Under the pieces are notes generated by a model that worked only from the letters and a program-made list of their open reading frames with translations, had not been told where the DNA came from and searched no databases. From Gymnopilus junonius (Eukaryota; Basidiomycota; Agaricomycetes; Agaricales; Galerinaceae): a DNA stretch of 64,000 nt. The stretch covers positions 1,240,001 to 1,304,000 of the forward strand of contig JADNYJ010000002.1 in the NCBI GenBank assembly GCA_015501075.1. The letters run 5' to 3'. This document shows positions 33,864-47,696 of this stretch, piece after piece. The translations under genes were made by a program, and so were the position numbers. The stretch's first letter is position 1. The number at the start of each line of letters is the position of its first letter.

Positions 33864-36800
33864 TCAAAATCTGCTCGACGTGTTCGGTGAAAGCCTATCC
33901 TTTTCTCGTTCACGCGTCTTTTCCTCTCGCTCCTTGTCCCTGTCCTTGTCACGCTTCCCAAATCCAAGCATTGGCGCAGTGAGGCTCAGCTTACGTGTTG
34001 CTCGCTTGAAGCCAGAACTCGCTGAGTTGGCGCTTCCTGAGCTGTTGTTCGTGCCCACAGAAGCAGCCAGCGAGACAGGAGGTGCTGTCCGTGGTAAAGT
34101 TGGCCCCATGCTAGTCCCTTGGGCGGTAGCTACGAAATCCGAGTCTGTCGAACGCATTTTCCCTTTTGGCAAATTATCTGATTCATTCATAAAATTAGTG
34201 CCGTTGCTCATATTGGATCTGTGATGGGAGTAGGTTTTAGGTGTTGGAGATGAACGAGAAGGATTTTGGCTAAAATGATTAGAGGCTGACGGAGAAATCG
34301 GGGTTATGGGTGAAAAGGTTGAAGGTGACATTGCTCTCAGATCTGAGCTTCTTTTGCTCTCGAAACTCGTGTGAGATCTTTCTGTGGATGAGGGTACTAA
34401 AGATGACTTGCGAGTGGGGGGAATCTCCAAATGTGGTTGAGGGCTGAGACCGGAGTTTGTAGAAGATGTAGAAGGCCGCGTTGTCGAATCACTCACCGAA
34501 ACGTTGGCTGATAGGTGCAAATTGTTCAATACTGAATAGGAGCCCGGCGATGAGGAAGCAGAACCAGCTAAGTGGTTGTCTTCTTTGCCATTCAGTCTGT
34601 AATCGCGATCTCGGTCATTTTTGGCCACAGGAACATATCCAGGATTCATTTTGGACGAATCAGGGTGAAGGCCGGTGACATCCGATGGTACAGATGCAGA
34701 ACCATTTTCTGAGGGTAGCCGTTGCGGTCGTGGAGAAATAGTGGAGGATGAGGGTTTAAACCAACTTAGGTGCGACGGTTGTAATTCTTCTCGGTGGATA
34801 GGAGATGATGGCACTTCTTGTGTTGCAGAACTTTCTTGCCTCGACTTTTCTGTCACCCTCAAACTCTTCCGCTTAAACCATCCCTTCGATTTTTCCTTGA
34901 CTTTCTCCTTGTCTGGTTCATGGACCTGAGGGATAGATGTCGGTGTAATGGGTGATTGTGAATAGTGGGTGTTGTTAGGTGGTAAAGGGGGCACAGGGGG
35001 AGGAGGTTCTAACAATGAACTATTTAATGAACCTATAAAGGTAGGTGTGGATGTTGATGCGCGTGGCGACCTCTCAGCAAGTGAACGTCGTATATCACTG
35101 CTATTCATAGATAAGGTGCCATTGCTTGCAAAAGTACCTTTTGAGGTAGATATTGACGGTGTCCGTCGGATTGTACCAAGTAATTTGCTTCCGATTCCTG
35201 CTGTTGGAGTCTTTGGCGAAGATGTTACATCCGAAGTCGAAGGCAAAACGTTATTAGCGTGGGGTATCGCGATAGTTACAGGTGAGCTTGGTTTATCGAG
35301 AAATGTTTCCGGAAGGGGGATCATGTTCGCAGGAGGAGGTAATTGGGTAAAGCCGCCATCGCCGTCGGCGATTGAAACAGTATTAAGACCTGGTGGTAAA
35401 ATTGGTGTTTGTTGGTATAGAAGAGCTGGGGATGCTTCCGTTGGTGGTACGGTGTTTGAAAATGTTTCCGGTGCGCGGAGGCCAAGGGCGACTGGGTCGA
35501 TATCAACGGCTTGATAATACAAAACATAGGCAGAACCAGAGTTCGATTCACCGAAATATTTGGGAATATCACTTTCTGGTATGGGATATACGTTGTCGTC
35601 GTCGAAAACAAGCCAGGTTCCGACGGTTTTGATTATAGAAATATAATGCCCATGATGAGGCCCACTTGAACAGCAATTAGTCAAGTCAGTGATCCGTCCA
35701 CATATGCGTTATCGAGAATTGTAACGTACTTTCCGATGTGAACCACGATAGCAAACAAATTATACAGGCGGTCCGCATCATCAATGTCATCTACAGTATT
35801 AAATAGTCGAAGTTCGAAAGGGAAAGCAACACGATAAGCAAGCTTAATGTATCTGGCCACATCCTCTTGATATTTGAAGCGCTTTAAATGTAAAGCAAGT
35901 ACATTAGGCAATCTCTTGATTTTCATCCTAGGGGTAATGAAGTTAGCATGAGGCATGAAATTAACGACTAATAGAAAGCATACCTTTTCTCCGCTTCCTG
36001 TAGATCACAGCAGGAATCGCAGAAGAATTTGTTCCTCTGACACAGCATTTCACTGGCGCTAAACTGTCGGAGGCAGGCAGTTACACTGGAATTCTGCTCA
36101 ATGTCGATGGAAAGGTCGAGAAAAGATTCGTCCCGAGACGACACCTGTTAGATACTTAGGTCCACAATATTTCTCGCAGCAAATAATATCCTACAGTTTC
36201 GCATGTCAGGCACCTTGTTTCGCTCGTTAGAACGCCTTCAAATAACTTGTGCACGAAGGTTGGGTTATGCGTTTGACATCCCGAATTTGAGCTGTCATTT
36301 GTCAGAACAGTAGGGGGAGTTTTGGACCCCAGGGTTGCAATAGAAGTCGATACTACTACCGCTTCAATAAGTGAAGTAAAAAGTCCAATAAGAAGGCTCA
36401 CAATCTTCTCCATCGATGACATGAGGTGCTTGTTTCCTTTCCTCTTCAATTTCCTCCACAATCTTATTCAGCAGGTAATTTAAAAATTCGTGAGCATCCT
36501 GGTGCATAGTTGACCGGAAAATATCATTAAGCTCCTTTAATTTGTCAATGAATGCGCGAGGAGAAACAGTTCCTTTGTCTCCCGGATTTGTCGAGATATT
36601 CAAAAACAAGGATTGTAGTGCAGAGAAGAGAGTTGGAGGTGAAGAGGGTATCGGGTATGGAGACGACTGAGGAGAAGTTAGGCTGGAGGGTTCGGTTACA
36701 TGGCCAGATGTCGATGCCTTGCGTTCTGGTTTACGCCTGAGGGGTGCTAGCGGGCTCGATGGTTTATTGGGGGTTGAGGAAATTACCGGAGAACTGTCAA

Positions 36801-37165
36801 GGGGGGGCACTATGTCAACGTCTTGCAAAAGAAGGTCACGGAATGGAGTGCAAAAGTATAAGGCTTGCAGGACCGAGTTGGCGTAGCTGTCATTAGAGGG
36901 TCAGAAAGTGGTCGACATGCCACCAGCAGTGGGCTCGTAAATGCTTTTACCAGGTGTTTCCAAACTGAAAAGCGAAAAGAGACAGACTTGTCAGACCACG
37001 TGCAAAGCATAAAGATATATCAAAGCCCACATTTTCTAGGCCAAACTTCTTTGCGTCCGCCGATGATGGTAGTGGTAATGCCATAGGATTGGCAGCGACT
37101 GCCTTTGCCCTTACCCGATCCAGCTGCTGCTGTGCACCGAACGATATCCATTTGGACCTTGCCAT
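33864..37165 (-). CDS. Ubiquitin carboxyl-terminal hydrolase, USP12/46 (yeast Ubp9/Ubp13) type
   Basis: Cysteine deubiquitinase. From [16 protein letters not shown], after two introns, the Cys box reads KFGLEN then [17 protein letters not shown]. The fingers domain has CLTCET...FCDSCC-type pairs, then [15 protein letters not shown], and the His box [11 protein letters not shown] with [11 protein letters not shown] ending the catalytic core, as in USP12/46. A Ser/Pro-rich insertion follows the Cys box. Beyond the core lies a tail of about 540 residues, disordered and Ser/Pro-rich, ending in a run of alternating acidic and basic residues ([13 protein letters not shown]); this is much longer than animal USP12. 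Yeast relatives work with WD-repeat partners, which may bind such regions. Stop at 33864. Confidence 0.93.
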
Positions 37166-37850
37166 GTTAGTGCTCTCGGTGAGCTGGCAGTCTGGACGGT
37201 ACTCGAGACAGACGACGAGGGAGATGGAGATGGGGGACTACGAAGTCGGGACTGAGGACTCGGGGATCAATTTCTCAACAGTAGTTAGCATCACGTGATA
37301 TGAAATGTTATTAATATATTACGTAGGAACTATCCAGTCTTCACTGAAGTAGGGCAACAATGGTATGAAATTCATGCTTGCTCTCGCGCTCTGCAGGGTT
37401 TCAGAACAGACGCAAGGTCTTTTTTCTAAATAAAATACCATGGGTGTATTTCACATCAGACTGGTGTGAAATATGAGCATGGTAAAGTTCCTGAATCAGA
37501 ATACTTGGGATCTCAGATCTCCTTCATAACTATGTACTGCTTCTGCTATTGGAACTGGTTCCTGAGCACCTGTCCAAATCCATGACACTTCAAATTACCG
37601 GCCCGAATCGGCTCCCTCCATGGTTAAGTAACTGCAAGGGCACCCGCGCTCAATGACATTTGGGGCTCGCAGCATCGGATGACTAAATTTTACCATACAT
37701 GAGCACTAATAAAGACAGCCACGGGATCCTCAATTGGCGCGGAATAGTGTACCAAAGGAGATGGTTTGATGGTGGTGTGTGGCAAGTCACCATTTGTAGA
37801 ATGACCCATGCTGAACTTACACGAGTCAATCCAGATAATGGTTTGACACG
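37166..37850. other. Intergenic region with a perfect E-box palindrome
   Basis: Promoter of the deubiquitinase (leftward) and 3' flank of the MOSC gene. ATCACGTGAT, a perfect 10-bp palindrome with a CACGTG core, lies at 37290-37299, about 125 bp before the deubiquitinase start. No gene is supported in the rest. Confidence 0.45.
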
Positions 37851-39419
37851 TTAATCAATCATCTTTTTGATGTAGACGCGGTCCCCAACGCTCACAACGC
37901 CACTCCCATTGGGGACGGCGTTGCAGCCGACACACGGCTTCATCTTCGCAGTCGGATCCAACCCAGTTCGGAACTTCATCAACACCTTGTATGGGACGGC
38001 TTGGTCACGCACTCCCGTCTCTGGGCTGACATTAGGGAGCTGCGAAAAAAATCAGCCTCTCAACGTGAGGTCTTAAGCATGCGAACGTGTCTCAAGTCTT
38101 ACCAGACACCTTGTACACTTGGACACGAGTGTCATTAATGGTGCTTCTTTTGAACCAATGCTAATTTCTTCCCAATCATCCTCCGCAAATGCACCTCCCC
38201 CTCTGAACACTATATTGGGCCTAAATCTGTAGTCAATCAGAGAGGGGCGGTCAATCATTTGAGATTATCAATATAATATAAAGGGATTAGTCCAAAGGAT
38301 CATCATCCTACTTGCGTAGTCAGATTCAATGAAAAATGACGATAAACGCACCTTTCGATGAGAATTTTGTCTTGACTCCATCGTTCTTCTATCCCTTGTT
38401 TGCCTACATGGCCCCGAAGTTCACGCTCAACTGCGTCTGTGCTTTCTTCCGATAGCACCAGCAAAGGGTACATATCCTGAAATTTTGCAGTCGCATTCAG
38501 TTGGGGAAACGAGGCCGTTGGATCAATAGGACGCGGTCGAGGGCCCTTATAGATCAAATGGACAGGTTTTCCAAAATACTTTGAAAGTATTTTAGAGGGC
38601 GAGTCTTTGGGGCCAACAACAGACTCGGAGATGTAGCCGTCGACGGGATCATGGGTAGGCCATATTGTGACTTTAGGGAGACTTACCACCATTGTTAGAT
38701 GTCCCTTCAATGTACAAATAGCATCGCTCACATGGACCATGTCTTTAGGGTACCTTCTGTAGGTTTCAGAGGAACTGAGAATTCTTCGCAGTCTGATCCT
38801 TCAGGAAATGAAACCCTGAGGGTTCCGTCCGATTCAATTGAAGGTGTAATGAGTACCATCTGATATAAAATTACTATATTATTGCTGTGTCAACTCATTG
38901 GGATTAAATGATTTGACGAACCTTTGCCACCTCTCTTGCGGTTATGATATTCAACCTAATTGCATCTATGATTGACCAAATTCTATCATTCTATTGAAAA
39001 ACTTATGTCAGTACTTTGTCCCCTGTTCTTTGAGGAATTCTACCTCCAAGCCTTCCGGGGTGTATTTAGCGTTTGTAACGGATATGCCTCTGCAGCTCTG
39101 TCGTAAAATGGATGTTAGAACCGTTTCGATTCCCATTCGCATTTAATGCAGAAGTATTGACCTTAATTGGATGAATCAAAATTTTGGATACGCTCACGCC
39201 GTCTGGCGGTGTTCTTTGTGTAAAAGCATTAGGCATAGTGGATGAAGAGAGTTCTCTTCTGACGCTTGAGCTCGTAGAACGGTTTCGCCTGAGACCGTAG
39301 GCAAGAAGAGCGATGGATAAGAAGATGGCTAGACTCGTCCATGAATGAGTCGCTGAGACACGGCCGAGTATGTGAATGTTCGTAAGAGACCATTGAGAAG
39401 GATGTGCGATAATAGTCAT
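37851..39419 (-). CDS. MOSC-domain protein, mARC-like molybdenum cofactor enzyme
   Basis: The N-terminus has one membrane segment (LAIFLSIALLAYGL) followed by basic residues, like outer-mitochondrial mARC proteins. After an intron, ILIHPIKSCRGISV with YTPEGLE and NDRIWSII forms the MOSC N-terminal beta barrel. The MOSC domain proper carries ERFRPNIVFRG, FAEDDWEEISIG and SKCTRCLLPNVSPETG, the last containing the Cys expected to bind the molybdenum. The C-terminus has PYKVLMKFRT and KMKPCVGCNAVPNGSG. Such enzymes reduce N-hydroxylated compounds with cytochrome b5 and its reductase. Stop at 37851, start at 39419; several short introns. Electron partners are not in this window. Confidence 0.85.
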
Positions 39420-39870
39420 CAGAATCTAAGTTTGTAAACGACTAGCTGGAGAATGAAGATTGCTCTGGCTTGTAGAACAATGTACCTAAATTCTGAAAAA
39501 GGGTGTATCCAGAACGGCAAATGAAAGTCGTGCCAGAAGAAGATGCTCAGGTCCATCGCGTGAATGCTCTTTGAGGGTTGTGACCACAGTTTCGACATTC
39601 GGAAAAGTTGCTGATTCCGATGATCACGGCCATGTCTATCTTATCTTATCTCGCTCCTATAGGCCTAGACCCCAACGGCTAGGCACCTGGATGCAAGGAT
39701 TGGTAAGGCATATCCTTCACTTATGCCAAGTGTGTGATATTGGTATGGTAAAACATTGCATTCTCACTGCACAGGTTGTCCAATTAGCCTTAGTATCCGT
39801 TTGTCCACCACTATATAAAGTCTGATAGTAATACGACTTCGCGACTCCTTGCGAAGTAAATATGAATCCT
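39420..39870. other. Intergenic region
   Basis: About 450 bases between two leftward genes: the promoter of the MOSC gene and the 3' UTR of ESS1. Nothing else is seen. Confidence 0.5.
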
Positions 39871-40492
39871 TCAACCCGTTCTTAGAACGAGATGAACACC
39901 ACTATCAGTGGAAATAACATCACTCATCTCACCAACTTTTAATCCATACGTTGCATCTTCGAATGGCTTCTGCATCTGACCGCGAGCAAACCAACCGAGA
40001 TCCCCGGCATTGGAATGAGAGGAGCAGTCAGAGTGGATCGAGGCAAGTTCGGCGAATTTCTCTGGCAAACCGTTGATCTCTGCCTGGTAATGAAGAAGGA
40101 TTTCAATGGCCTCCTCTTTAGACCGTGTAATATTGTTCTGAAGCATAAAGAATATCAGATAAAAGGACTCCCAATGCAACTGAACATGCTTATACCTCTT
40201 TCCAACTTGAAGGGCGCCTGCTTCCTTTATGTTTTACCAGTAAATGGCTAGCCCGAACTTTTCCCGCAATTGGCCCTCCATTTCCTTCTCTACTGAGATA
40301 TTGTTTCGCGCCAGGCAGTTGATTTATTTGCTCTCGGGACAATCCAGATGGTGCCTCCCATGAGGACTGTTTGGTTTGTGAATTAAAGAAATAGGGTAAG
40401 CCTTTGGAGGTTGACATTCGAACTTCCCATTCAGACTTGAAAATGATGTCGTTTCAAAATGATGTTTAGATGCGAGGTCAAGCGCTTACCAT
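39871..40492 (-). CDS. ESS1: Peptidyl-prolyl cis-trans isomerase ESS1/Pin1
   Basis: Parvulin isomerase acting on phospho-Ser/Thr-Pro, notably in the Pol II CTD, where it helps FCP1-type phosphatases act. Exons 40492-40490 (only the ATG), 40435-40196 and 40137-39871 give 169 residues, the usual length. The WW domain reads WEVRMSTSKGLPYFFNSQT then SSWEAP; the isomerase domain has RASHLLVKHKGSRRPSSW (phosphate-binding basic residues), ITRSKEEAIEIL, CSSHSNAGDLGWFARGQMQK (catalytic Cys and Asp region) and GEMSDVISTDSGVHLVLRTG. The first coding exon is the start codon alone, followed at once by a 54-nt intron starting GTAAGC. Confidence 0.95.
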
Positions 40493-40902
40493 GTTGGAGG
40501 CTTTGGGAGAGCAGAGATGACGGTATTCGATGGCGGCTGAGATCATATACCCATGCACTCCGGAAAGACGGGCCGTACCACCTCCACTTGAACTTCGAAC
40601 GCTTTTGAAAGTTCCTGGGTTCCACACACACACACACTGGTAACGACACCCATAATACAATGGCCAATTTATTGTCGTCAGAACTGTTCAGAGGGTACCG
40701 ACACCCCTTTTTATTTGGTATTCACTATTTTGGAGGAGTGGGAGGCAAGCCGTCCTTTGGAATTTATTATTTGTTAACCTACGACTTTTCAGTGCTATAG
40801 ACACTCCAAGAACTGTAAGCTTAGCATTTAATAACACGTGTTGACGGTGATCATGACATTGAACCAACAAATGGTTCAATTCCAAAGATAGCGGATCTAG
40901 CA
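40493..40902. promoter_or_regulatory. Divergent promoter region of ESS1 and the DUF4246 gene
   Basis: 410 bases between two outward-facing start codons. It holds a short CA repeat near 40622 and the palindrome AACACGTGTT at 40833-40842, about 60 bp before the DUF4246 start. No ORF is supported. Confidence 0.4.
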
Positions 40903-42673
40903 ATGTCTATGTTTTCTGCAGAAATTCGGCGTTCTACCGAGTGGTGGAAAGATTTCGAGAATGAAGACGTGAGGCGCAAATGGGCTAACTCTGCTCTGCA
41001 GCGTACTTGGCGTGTTCGAGCTCCGTCGTCGACCGCCGAGGTGCTTCTCTCTCAGAAACAAGTGAGTTCGTTCGCATGCGTTGAAGGTAGCCTTTCACAA
41101 GAAGTCACTAGATCAACTACGTCCTCGATGAACTGAAAGGGTATTGCGAACTACGGGACGAGAAGGGTAGATGGTAAGTAATCTATTAAATTCATATCCG
41201 GAGGCCAATCGTTTTCCCAGCCAAGTTTCTTGTTTTGAACGCATATGGGAGTCAAACACCCTCCTAGATCCTTTAGCAAAGAAAAGTCTCAGTGCATCCT
41301 TTGACAAGCTAAAGCCAGGTGCCCTCAAAAGTGACGATGGAACCATCACGTATCTTCTGGATCACATGCTATATCCTCTGATATACAACAAAACCTTGGT
41401 TTCGCACCTCAGCGGCAGAATTTTGCGATCTGTCCCTCCCCCTCCGTCCAATGATGTATACACTGTCTCGCCGCATTTCTTACTCCTTCCGTCTGACGTA
41501 TCTGTATCTGAGGATGGCTCAGTGGAATTCCTGTCATATATCAATAACCTTCATCCCGATCTGCACCATAACACATGCTTACATTTGGAATCGTTACTGG
41601 CAGGCTTCTTACCTCTCTTTGAGCATACTCTGACTGACCTCCATCGCAATAATCCCCTGGTACAAAGAATTCCTGGTCATTGTCGATATACCATCTGGGA
41701 AGAGCCCGAACCTCCCGAATATTCCGATGACGAAGAAGGCTGGACAACTTACGAAAGCGATATGAGAAAGTGGGTTTTAAATCGCCCAATAGATCTTCCA
41801 GATGTCCCAGATGCCGGTTATCCAGGAAGACTTGAAGCACGAAGACATGTCGTGACTTTACGGAATCGAACCATACAGGTGATCGTTAGCGCATTTGAAA
41901 TCTCACTTGTAAGTATAACAAACTGCCTGATTTCATTTTTAACCGTAAGTATATGAACAGCATCCGCAAGGTCCAATATTTTCTGGGACGCCTTGGCATG
42001 TAGAAGGCATGCGGGGTGAACGGATCGTAGCCTGTGGTTTTCACTGCCTGTCAGCGGTAAGCCTTTTCAAGCTAATCTTTCTTCGTGAATCCAGGCTCAC
42101 GGAATTAAAATGATAAAATGATCTCCTTGCTAGGATAACGTTAAAGAAAATTTCTTCAGATTTCGGATGGCTGTCACTTATCCTAGAGGCTTTTCTGCAG
42201 GCGATACTGGTGCTACCTTGCGTACATGGGGTATCAGAGATGGTGATTCTTGCCACCAATATGTTGGTGAAGTGCCCATTCGCTCAGGATTCAGCCTAGT
42301 ATTTCCAAACATCTATCAGCACCAGCACACGTCATTCGGTCTTGCTGATCCTTCTCGAGAAGGACACCTGACAGGAATATGGTTCTTCCTCATCGATCCA
42401 GAAATCAGGCCCATTATATCCACAGCTACAGTTGGGCCTCAGCAAGAGCTGTGGATACGGAATGAACTATATCAGAGTCTCGATAAGCGCCTGCCAAATG
42501 AATTGATTGAAAAGATCCTGGAAAATGTTGAAGGCCTCATGACTCCAAAGGAAGCGGGTGTTTATAGGGAGAAACTCGTGCAAGCGACAGAACAATTCAC
42601 TTATGCGAATAACAGCTATCACTTCTGTATACCATTTGATATATGGAATGGGCCTGACACGACACCTTCATAG
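40903..42673 (+). CDS. DUF4246-family protein
   Basis: Fungal protein of the DUF4246 family, whose fold is thought to resemble 2-oxoglutarate/Fe(II) oxygenases. MSMFSAEIRRSTEWWKDFEN begins a helical N-terminus; SCFERIWESNTLLDPLAKKS, LQVIVSAFEISL and TPWHVEGMRGERIVACGFHC carry the conserved HxEGM core expected to bind metal, and FSLVFPNIYQHQHTSFGLAD and GIWFFLIDPE complete the barrel. The C-terminal 80 residues are helical. Introns lie near 41062-41110, 41165-41215, 41910-41960 and 42059-42134. No substrate is known to me for the family. Start at 40903, stop at 42673. Confidence 0.85.
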
Positions 42674-43045
42674 TACTCAAATGATTCTTATGCAAACTTT
42701 CGCTCCTTGATTTTTTGTATGCATTTAGATCTAGAAAGACTAGGATTACTCCGCCGTCAGCTAGGGGCTTAGAGTCGCTAGATAACACAAAGAGGAATAT
42801 TTGTTATTTTTTCTGTGGGTATCTACCTGTAGCCTGACCAGTCACAACCAATCTCCAATCCAACACTCCAATCCGAAGGAAATAATATTAAAGAAATAAA
42901 GGTCGCTGGAGAGGCAAACTAAACGCAAAGGAAAGTTAATCAAAATAACGAGAAAAATGATGTATCCCAACAATAGTATGCAATCTATGAAGAAGTCCAG
43001 CGAGATTCTGTGTCAAGACTTGTGACAAGCATTCATGTCCACGAA
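42674..43045. other. Convergent intergenic region
   Basis: 3' flanks of the DUF4246 gene and the leftward epimerase gene. Nothing else is seen. Confidence 0.5.
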
Positions 43046-44542
<1,497 letters not shown>

Positions 44543-44721
44543 TGTGAGTTGTCAGGAAGAAAGAATTCAAAGAATTATTTATGTATTTCCAAGTTCAACT
44601 ATTAGAATTGCTCACTATCGGATCAAAGAACCATGTCCGATCACGCGAGTTTCTTTGACTCTCAAATTAAAGAAAATACATTGTACAAGTCTGTACGTAG
44701 TTTACTCAGTAATCAAGTACT

Positions 44722-47277
44722 TCAATTCTCCATTTTCACATCTCCTTCGCTATCCCTCTGGCTTGCTTCCAGTGATTCCCCCACAGTCGAAGGAGGGCTG
44801 CCAGCAGCCTGTTCCTCAGCAGTTCCTCCCCCTGAGTTGTCTTCGCCTTTCAAAGCCTTTTCTTTCTCCTTCTCGATCTCTTGGGCCAAGATCTCGATAT
44901 CGCCGGTACCAATCTTGCTGAAGTGTTGTAAATATTGGTCACGGGAAGCACGAAGCGCTAACCATGCCCAACGGTGCTTGTTCTAAGATGTGCTCAGTAT
45001 TTCTACGATCGTGACACAAAAGTAATGATTACCTCTTCGTATTTGGCAATTTCTTCATCTAAAATTATTGGAGCAGGCGTGGGTACTGGAGTAGATGTTG
45101 ATGCAGGTGGTACAGAAGCAACATTAGTTGTCGAGGTGCCAATAGCTCTGGCACTTTCTTGCGAGGATGATGCGAATTTCGCAGGCGAACCCGGCTTGGG
45201 CGGGAGAGACGGGTGGATAGGAGAGCTGCCAACCGCTGGGACGGGCCGGGGAGCAGCCAGGTTAATAGATACTGCTTCGGGACGGGTAATAAGCTCATCT
45301 GAATTAATGACTTCACTTGGCTCTGTTGACACAACGATTGACGGGGGCGGATTCACTGGGGCAATACTAGCCGCGCTCGCATTTGCGGCAGCAGCAGCTC
45401 TGTTTCTGGCAAGTAGGGCCATTTTTTCCTGCCTTTGTTTGCGCATGCCAATGCGGGCGTCTTCTTGCTTTATTTTCTTTACGAAGTCTTTGACATCGCC
45501 AGTTCTGTTAGAAGGTAAGTAAAGTGCGCGGTGGCAATAAGAGCTAGACCCAACTGAAATGGAAGTTTTAAATCATCAAGCCTGGCGTAACCCATCTCCC
45601 AAATTTCCGTCAGCGGTTCAGTGCCATACTTCCATTTCCACTCCTCAGGGGGTGCGCGCATTGCTGTCCTGGTGTTCTTTGTAGCCTCGAAAAGACCGAC
45701 TTCCACGCCATTCACCATTTCTCTCCACGGTTCTTTGTCAAATGGCGTGCATAGCTCGTTTTTCCACTTGACCCAGTTCCTCTCTCGTTCAAGAATAGTG
45801 ACAACTGTGTCTGCAAATATTCGCCCATTTGGTGTAGTCTGCTTTAATTCTTCGACCACCTTAGTCATTGTCTCTTGCACCCACTGTACTTCAGGATCCT
45901 CAAGAGTAAAGTCCATTTGAAGAGAACGATTGCGAGTCGAGGTCCATGCTGCTTTTGCAGCCTTAGTAAAATTCAGAAGGTGATGAAGGATCGTCAATAG
46001 CTGGAACAAGAATTGACGTCGGAAGTGCGTATCTGCAATCTGACAAAAAATAGTTAGAATTGAGGTACGTTTGGAGAATAGAGGACGCTAGCTTACTTCC
46101 AAGTCCAGTAAATCTGGGCTGGTTAAGAATTTCGCGAAGAAATACTCGTTGCTGTTGTTTTCTTCTGGTTCACGTTTTCGCTTCAAGTTGATAGCGCTAC
46201 CCACTCCACCTCTGCTACCCATCATAGCCCTTTCCTTGGCAGTCGCTTCCTTTATAACAGGCATGACTTTGCTGACTGCCTCCTTGAAGGAAGGAAAAGT
46301 TCCTTCCTTGGAAAAAAGAGGAGGTCTAGAAAATGGTAGTTGGAGCGACCAGAACGTGTTATAGAGGTCTGCACCCCAAAGACGTAAGAAAAATTAGGTT
46401 CATGAGAAAAGGTCGACTCGCCTTCTTTCTTCTCTCGTATGCTCTGGGGCGCAGGTGCTTTTGCGCCGTCTATATCCATGTGGTCGCCCTCCGAAGCTTT
46501 GTCCCCTTTCGTTGAGTCGGCTTGAGGGTCATCTACATTCATGTCTCCATCCTTTTGTTTGGGTTTGTCCGAAAAATGAACAGGCTCCCACTGTGGACCA
46601 TATTCACCACGAAGATTGACGCCGCTCCGCTCTCCGAGAGGGAACACGCCGCTCAAGAATGTCAATATCCGACCACAGAAGATGGTAGTATTTCCCATTT
46701 TCGACAGACGGCGTAGTAGATCGTTCAAAGTTCGCAAAAGAACAAGGGCCTTGCCCTTTTGTGGCACCATCCCTTCCGTTAGACGCGCAGCGCGTTTTTC
46801 AATCCAGGAGAAGATATGTGAACACGACGCAATGGTTTGCGTTTCAAGGAGATCTTGTAGGACCATTAAGGGGAATGTCTGTTCGCAGCCATCTATGGCA
46901 GTATAGATATCAAGTAACATACGGGAGACAAGACAAGGAGCATACCTTGCTCAGTAAATGTTAATATGATGTCCATTTTATCGCACAATGCATTGTAGTA
47001 TTTTGTTTCGTCTTCTTTTACAGCTGATCCCTCCGTAGCCTGTAGAACGAGTAAGACCGAGTACTTCAAGTCAGTCCAACCACGGTAGCATTACCGCTAA
47101 CAGGAATATGTCATTTTTCAGTAGATATTCCCACTGGACCTTTCGGTTTTCCGGTGAAGACTTGTCTTTCGTTTTCAATACAGTGTCTTTGACTAGCTGG
47201 CTGAGTTTGGATTGGTCTATGGGCGACGGAGGCAGTGATTCGAGGAGACTTGTCAGATGTGGTTGAAGAGAAGCCAT
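44722..47277 (-). CDS. HPR1: THO complex subunit 1 (HPR1/THOC1)
   Basis: Core subunit of THO/TREX, which couples transcription to mRNA export and limits R-loops. [19 protein letters not shown] begins a helical region; after introns, [40 protein letters not shown] and [10 protein letters not shown] form the hallmark of the THOC1/EFG1-type domain. [38 protein letters not shown] and [16 protein letters not shown] are equally typical. The C-terminal third is Ala/Pro/Ser-rich and ends [11 protein letters not shown]...GDVKMEN. The start at 47277 is only 56 bp from the divergent gene at 47334. It lies in tandem ahead of the epimerase. Confidence 0.92.
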
Positions 47278-47333
47278 TATTAGCGGACCTCAAATTAGTC
47301 CACTGCACTTGACTTCGTTCTGTCATCATCACA
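47278..47333. promoter_or_regulatory. 56-bp divergent interval between HPR1 and a small gene
   Basis: Start codons of the leftward HPR1 gene and the rightward small acidic gene are separated by 56 bp, so promoters and 5' UTRs must overlap or extend into each other. Confidence 0.45.
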
Positions 47334-47696
47334 ATGTCACTCAGCGAGGACGCAAAAGTTAACGGTACAAACAAGGACCATGCAACTATTATAACCACAG
47401 AACTAGAAATTAGGGAGGTCGAGGCTGAGATGGCTTTCATTGAAGAAAATCCTGCTCGTCTGCTTGAGACCGAAGATGTTTCAGAGCTACTGGACAAGTT
47501 GGCTGGCGCAGATGCAGTGGCTGAGGGAATGGAAAGCAAGCTCGACAACATTTTGGAGAATCTAGACAATCTTCTCTCTATATTGGACTCCTCGGGGCAT
47601 CTCCCTGACAATACAGAGGCTGCAGACAATGACACCCAGCACTCCGAGGAAGAAATGCCGCCTTCATCTGGAATTAGCCGAGAAACAGCTAGCTGA
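47334..47696 (+). CDS. Small acidic coiled-coil protein, unknown
   Basis: Single exon of 120 residues, strongly acidic. Residues about 25-90 are predicted helical with heptads (IREVEAEMAFIEENPARLLE, VAEGMESKLDNILENLDNLL); the C-terminus is Ser/Glu/Thr-rich and disordered. I do not recognise the family. Support for it being real comes from its position 56 bp from the HPR1 start and its clean open frame; the antisense frame over the same bases is a shadow. Confidence 0.6.
   Translation: MSLSEDAKVNGTNKDHATIITTELEIREVEAEMAFIEENPARLLETEDVSELLDKLAGADAVAEGMESKLDNILENLDNLLSILDSSGHLPDNTEAADNDTQHSEEEMPPSSGISRETAS

Noticed and set aside
34969..35514. 181-residue ORF antisense to the deubiquitinase tail
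   Set aside because: Shadow of the Ser/Pro-rich coding strand; no start context or family features.
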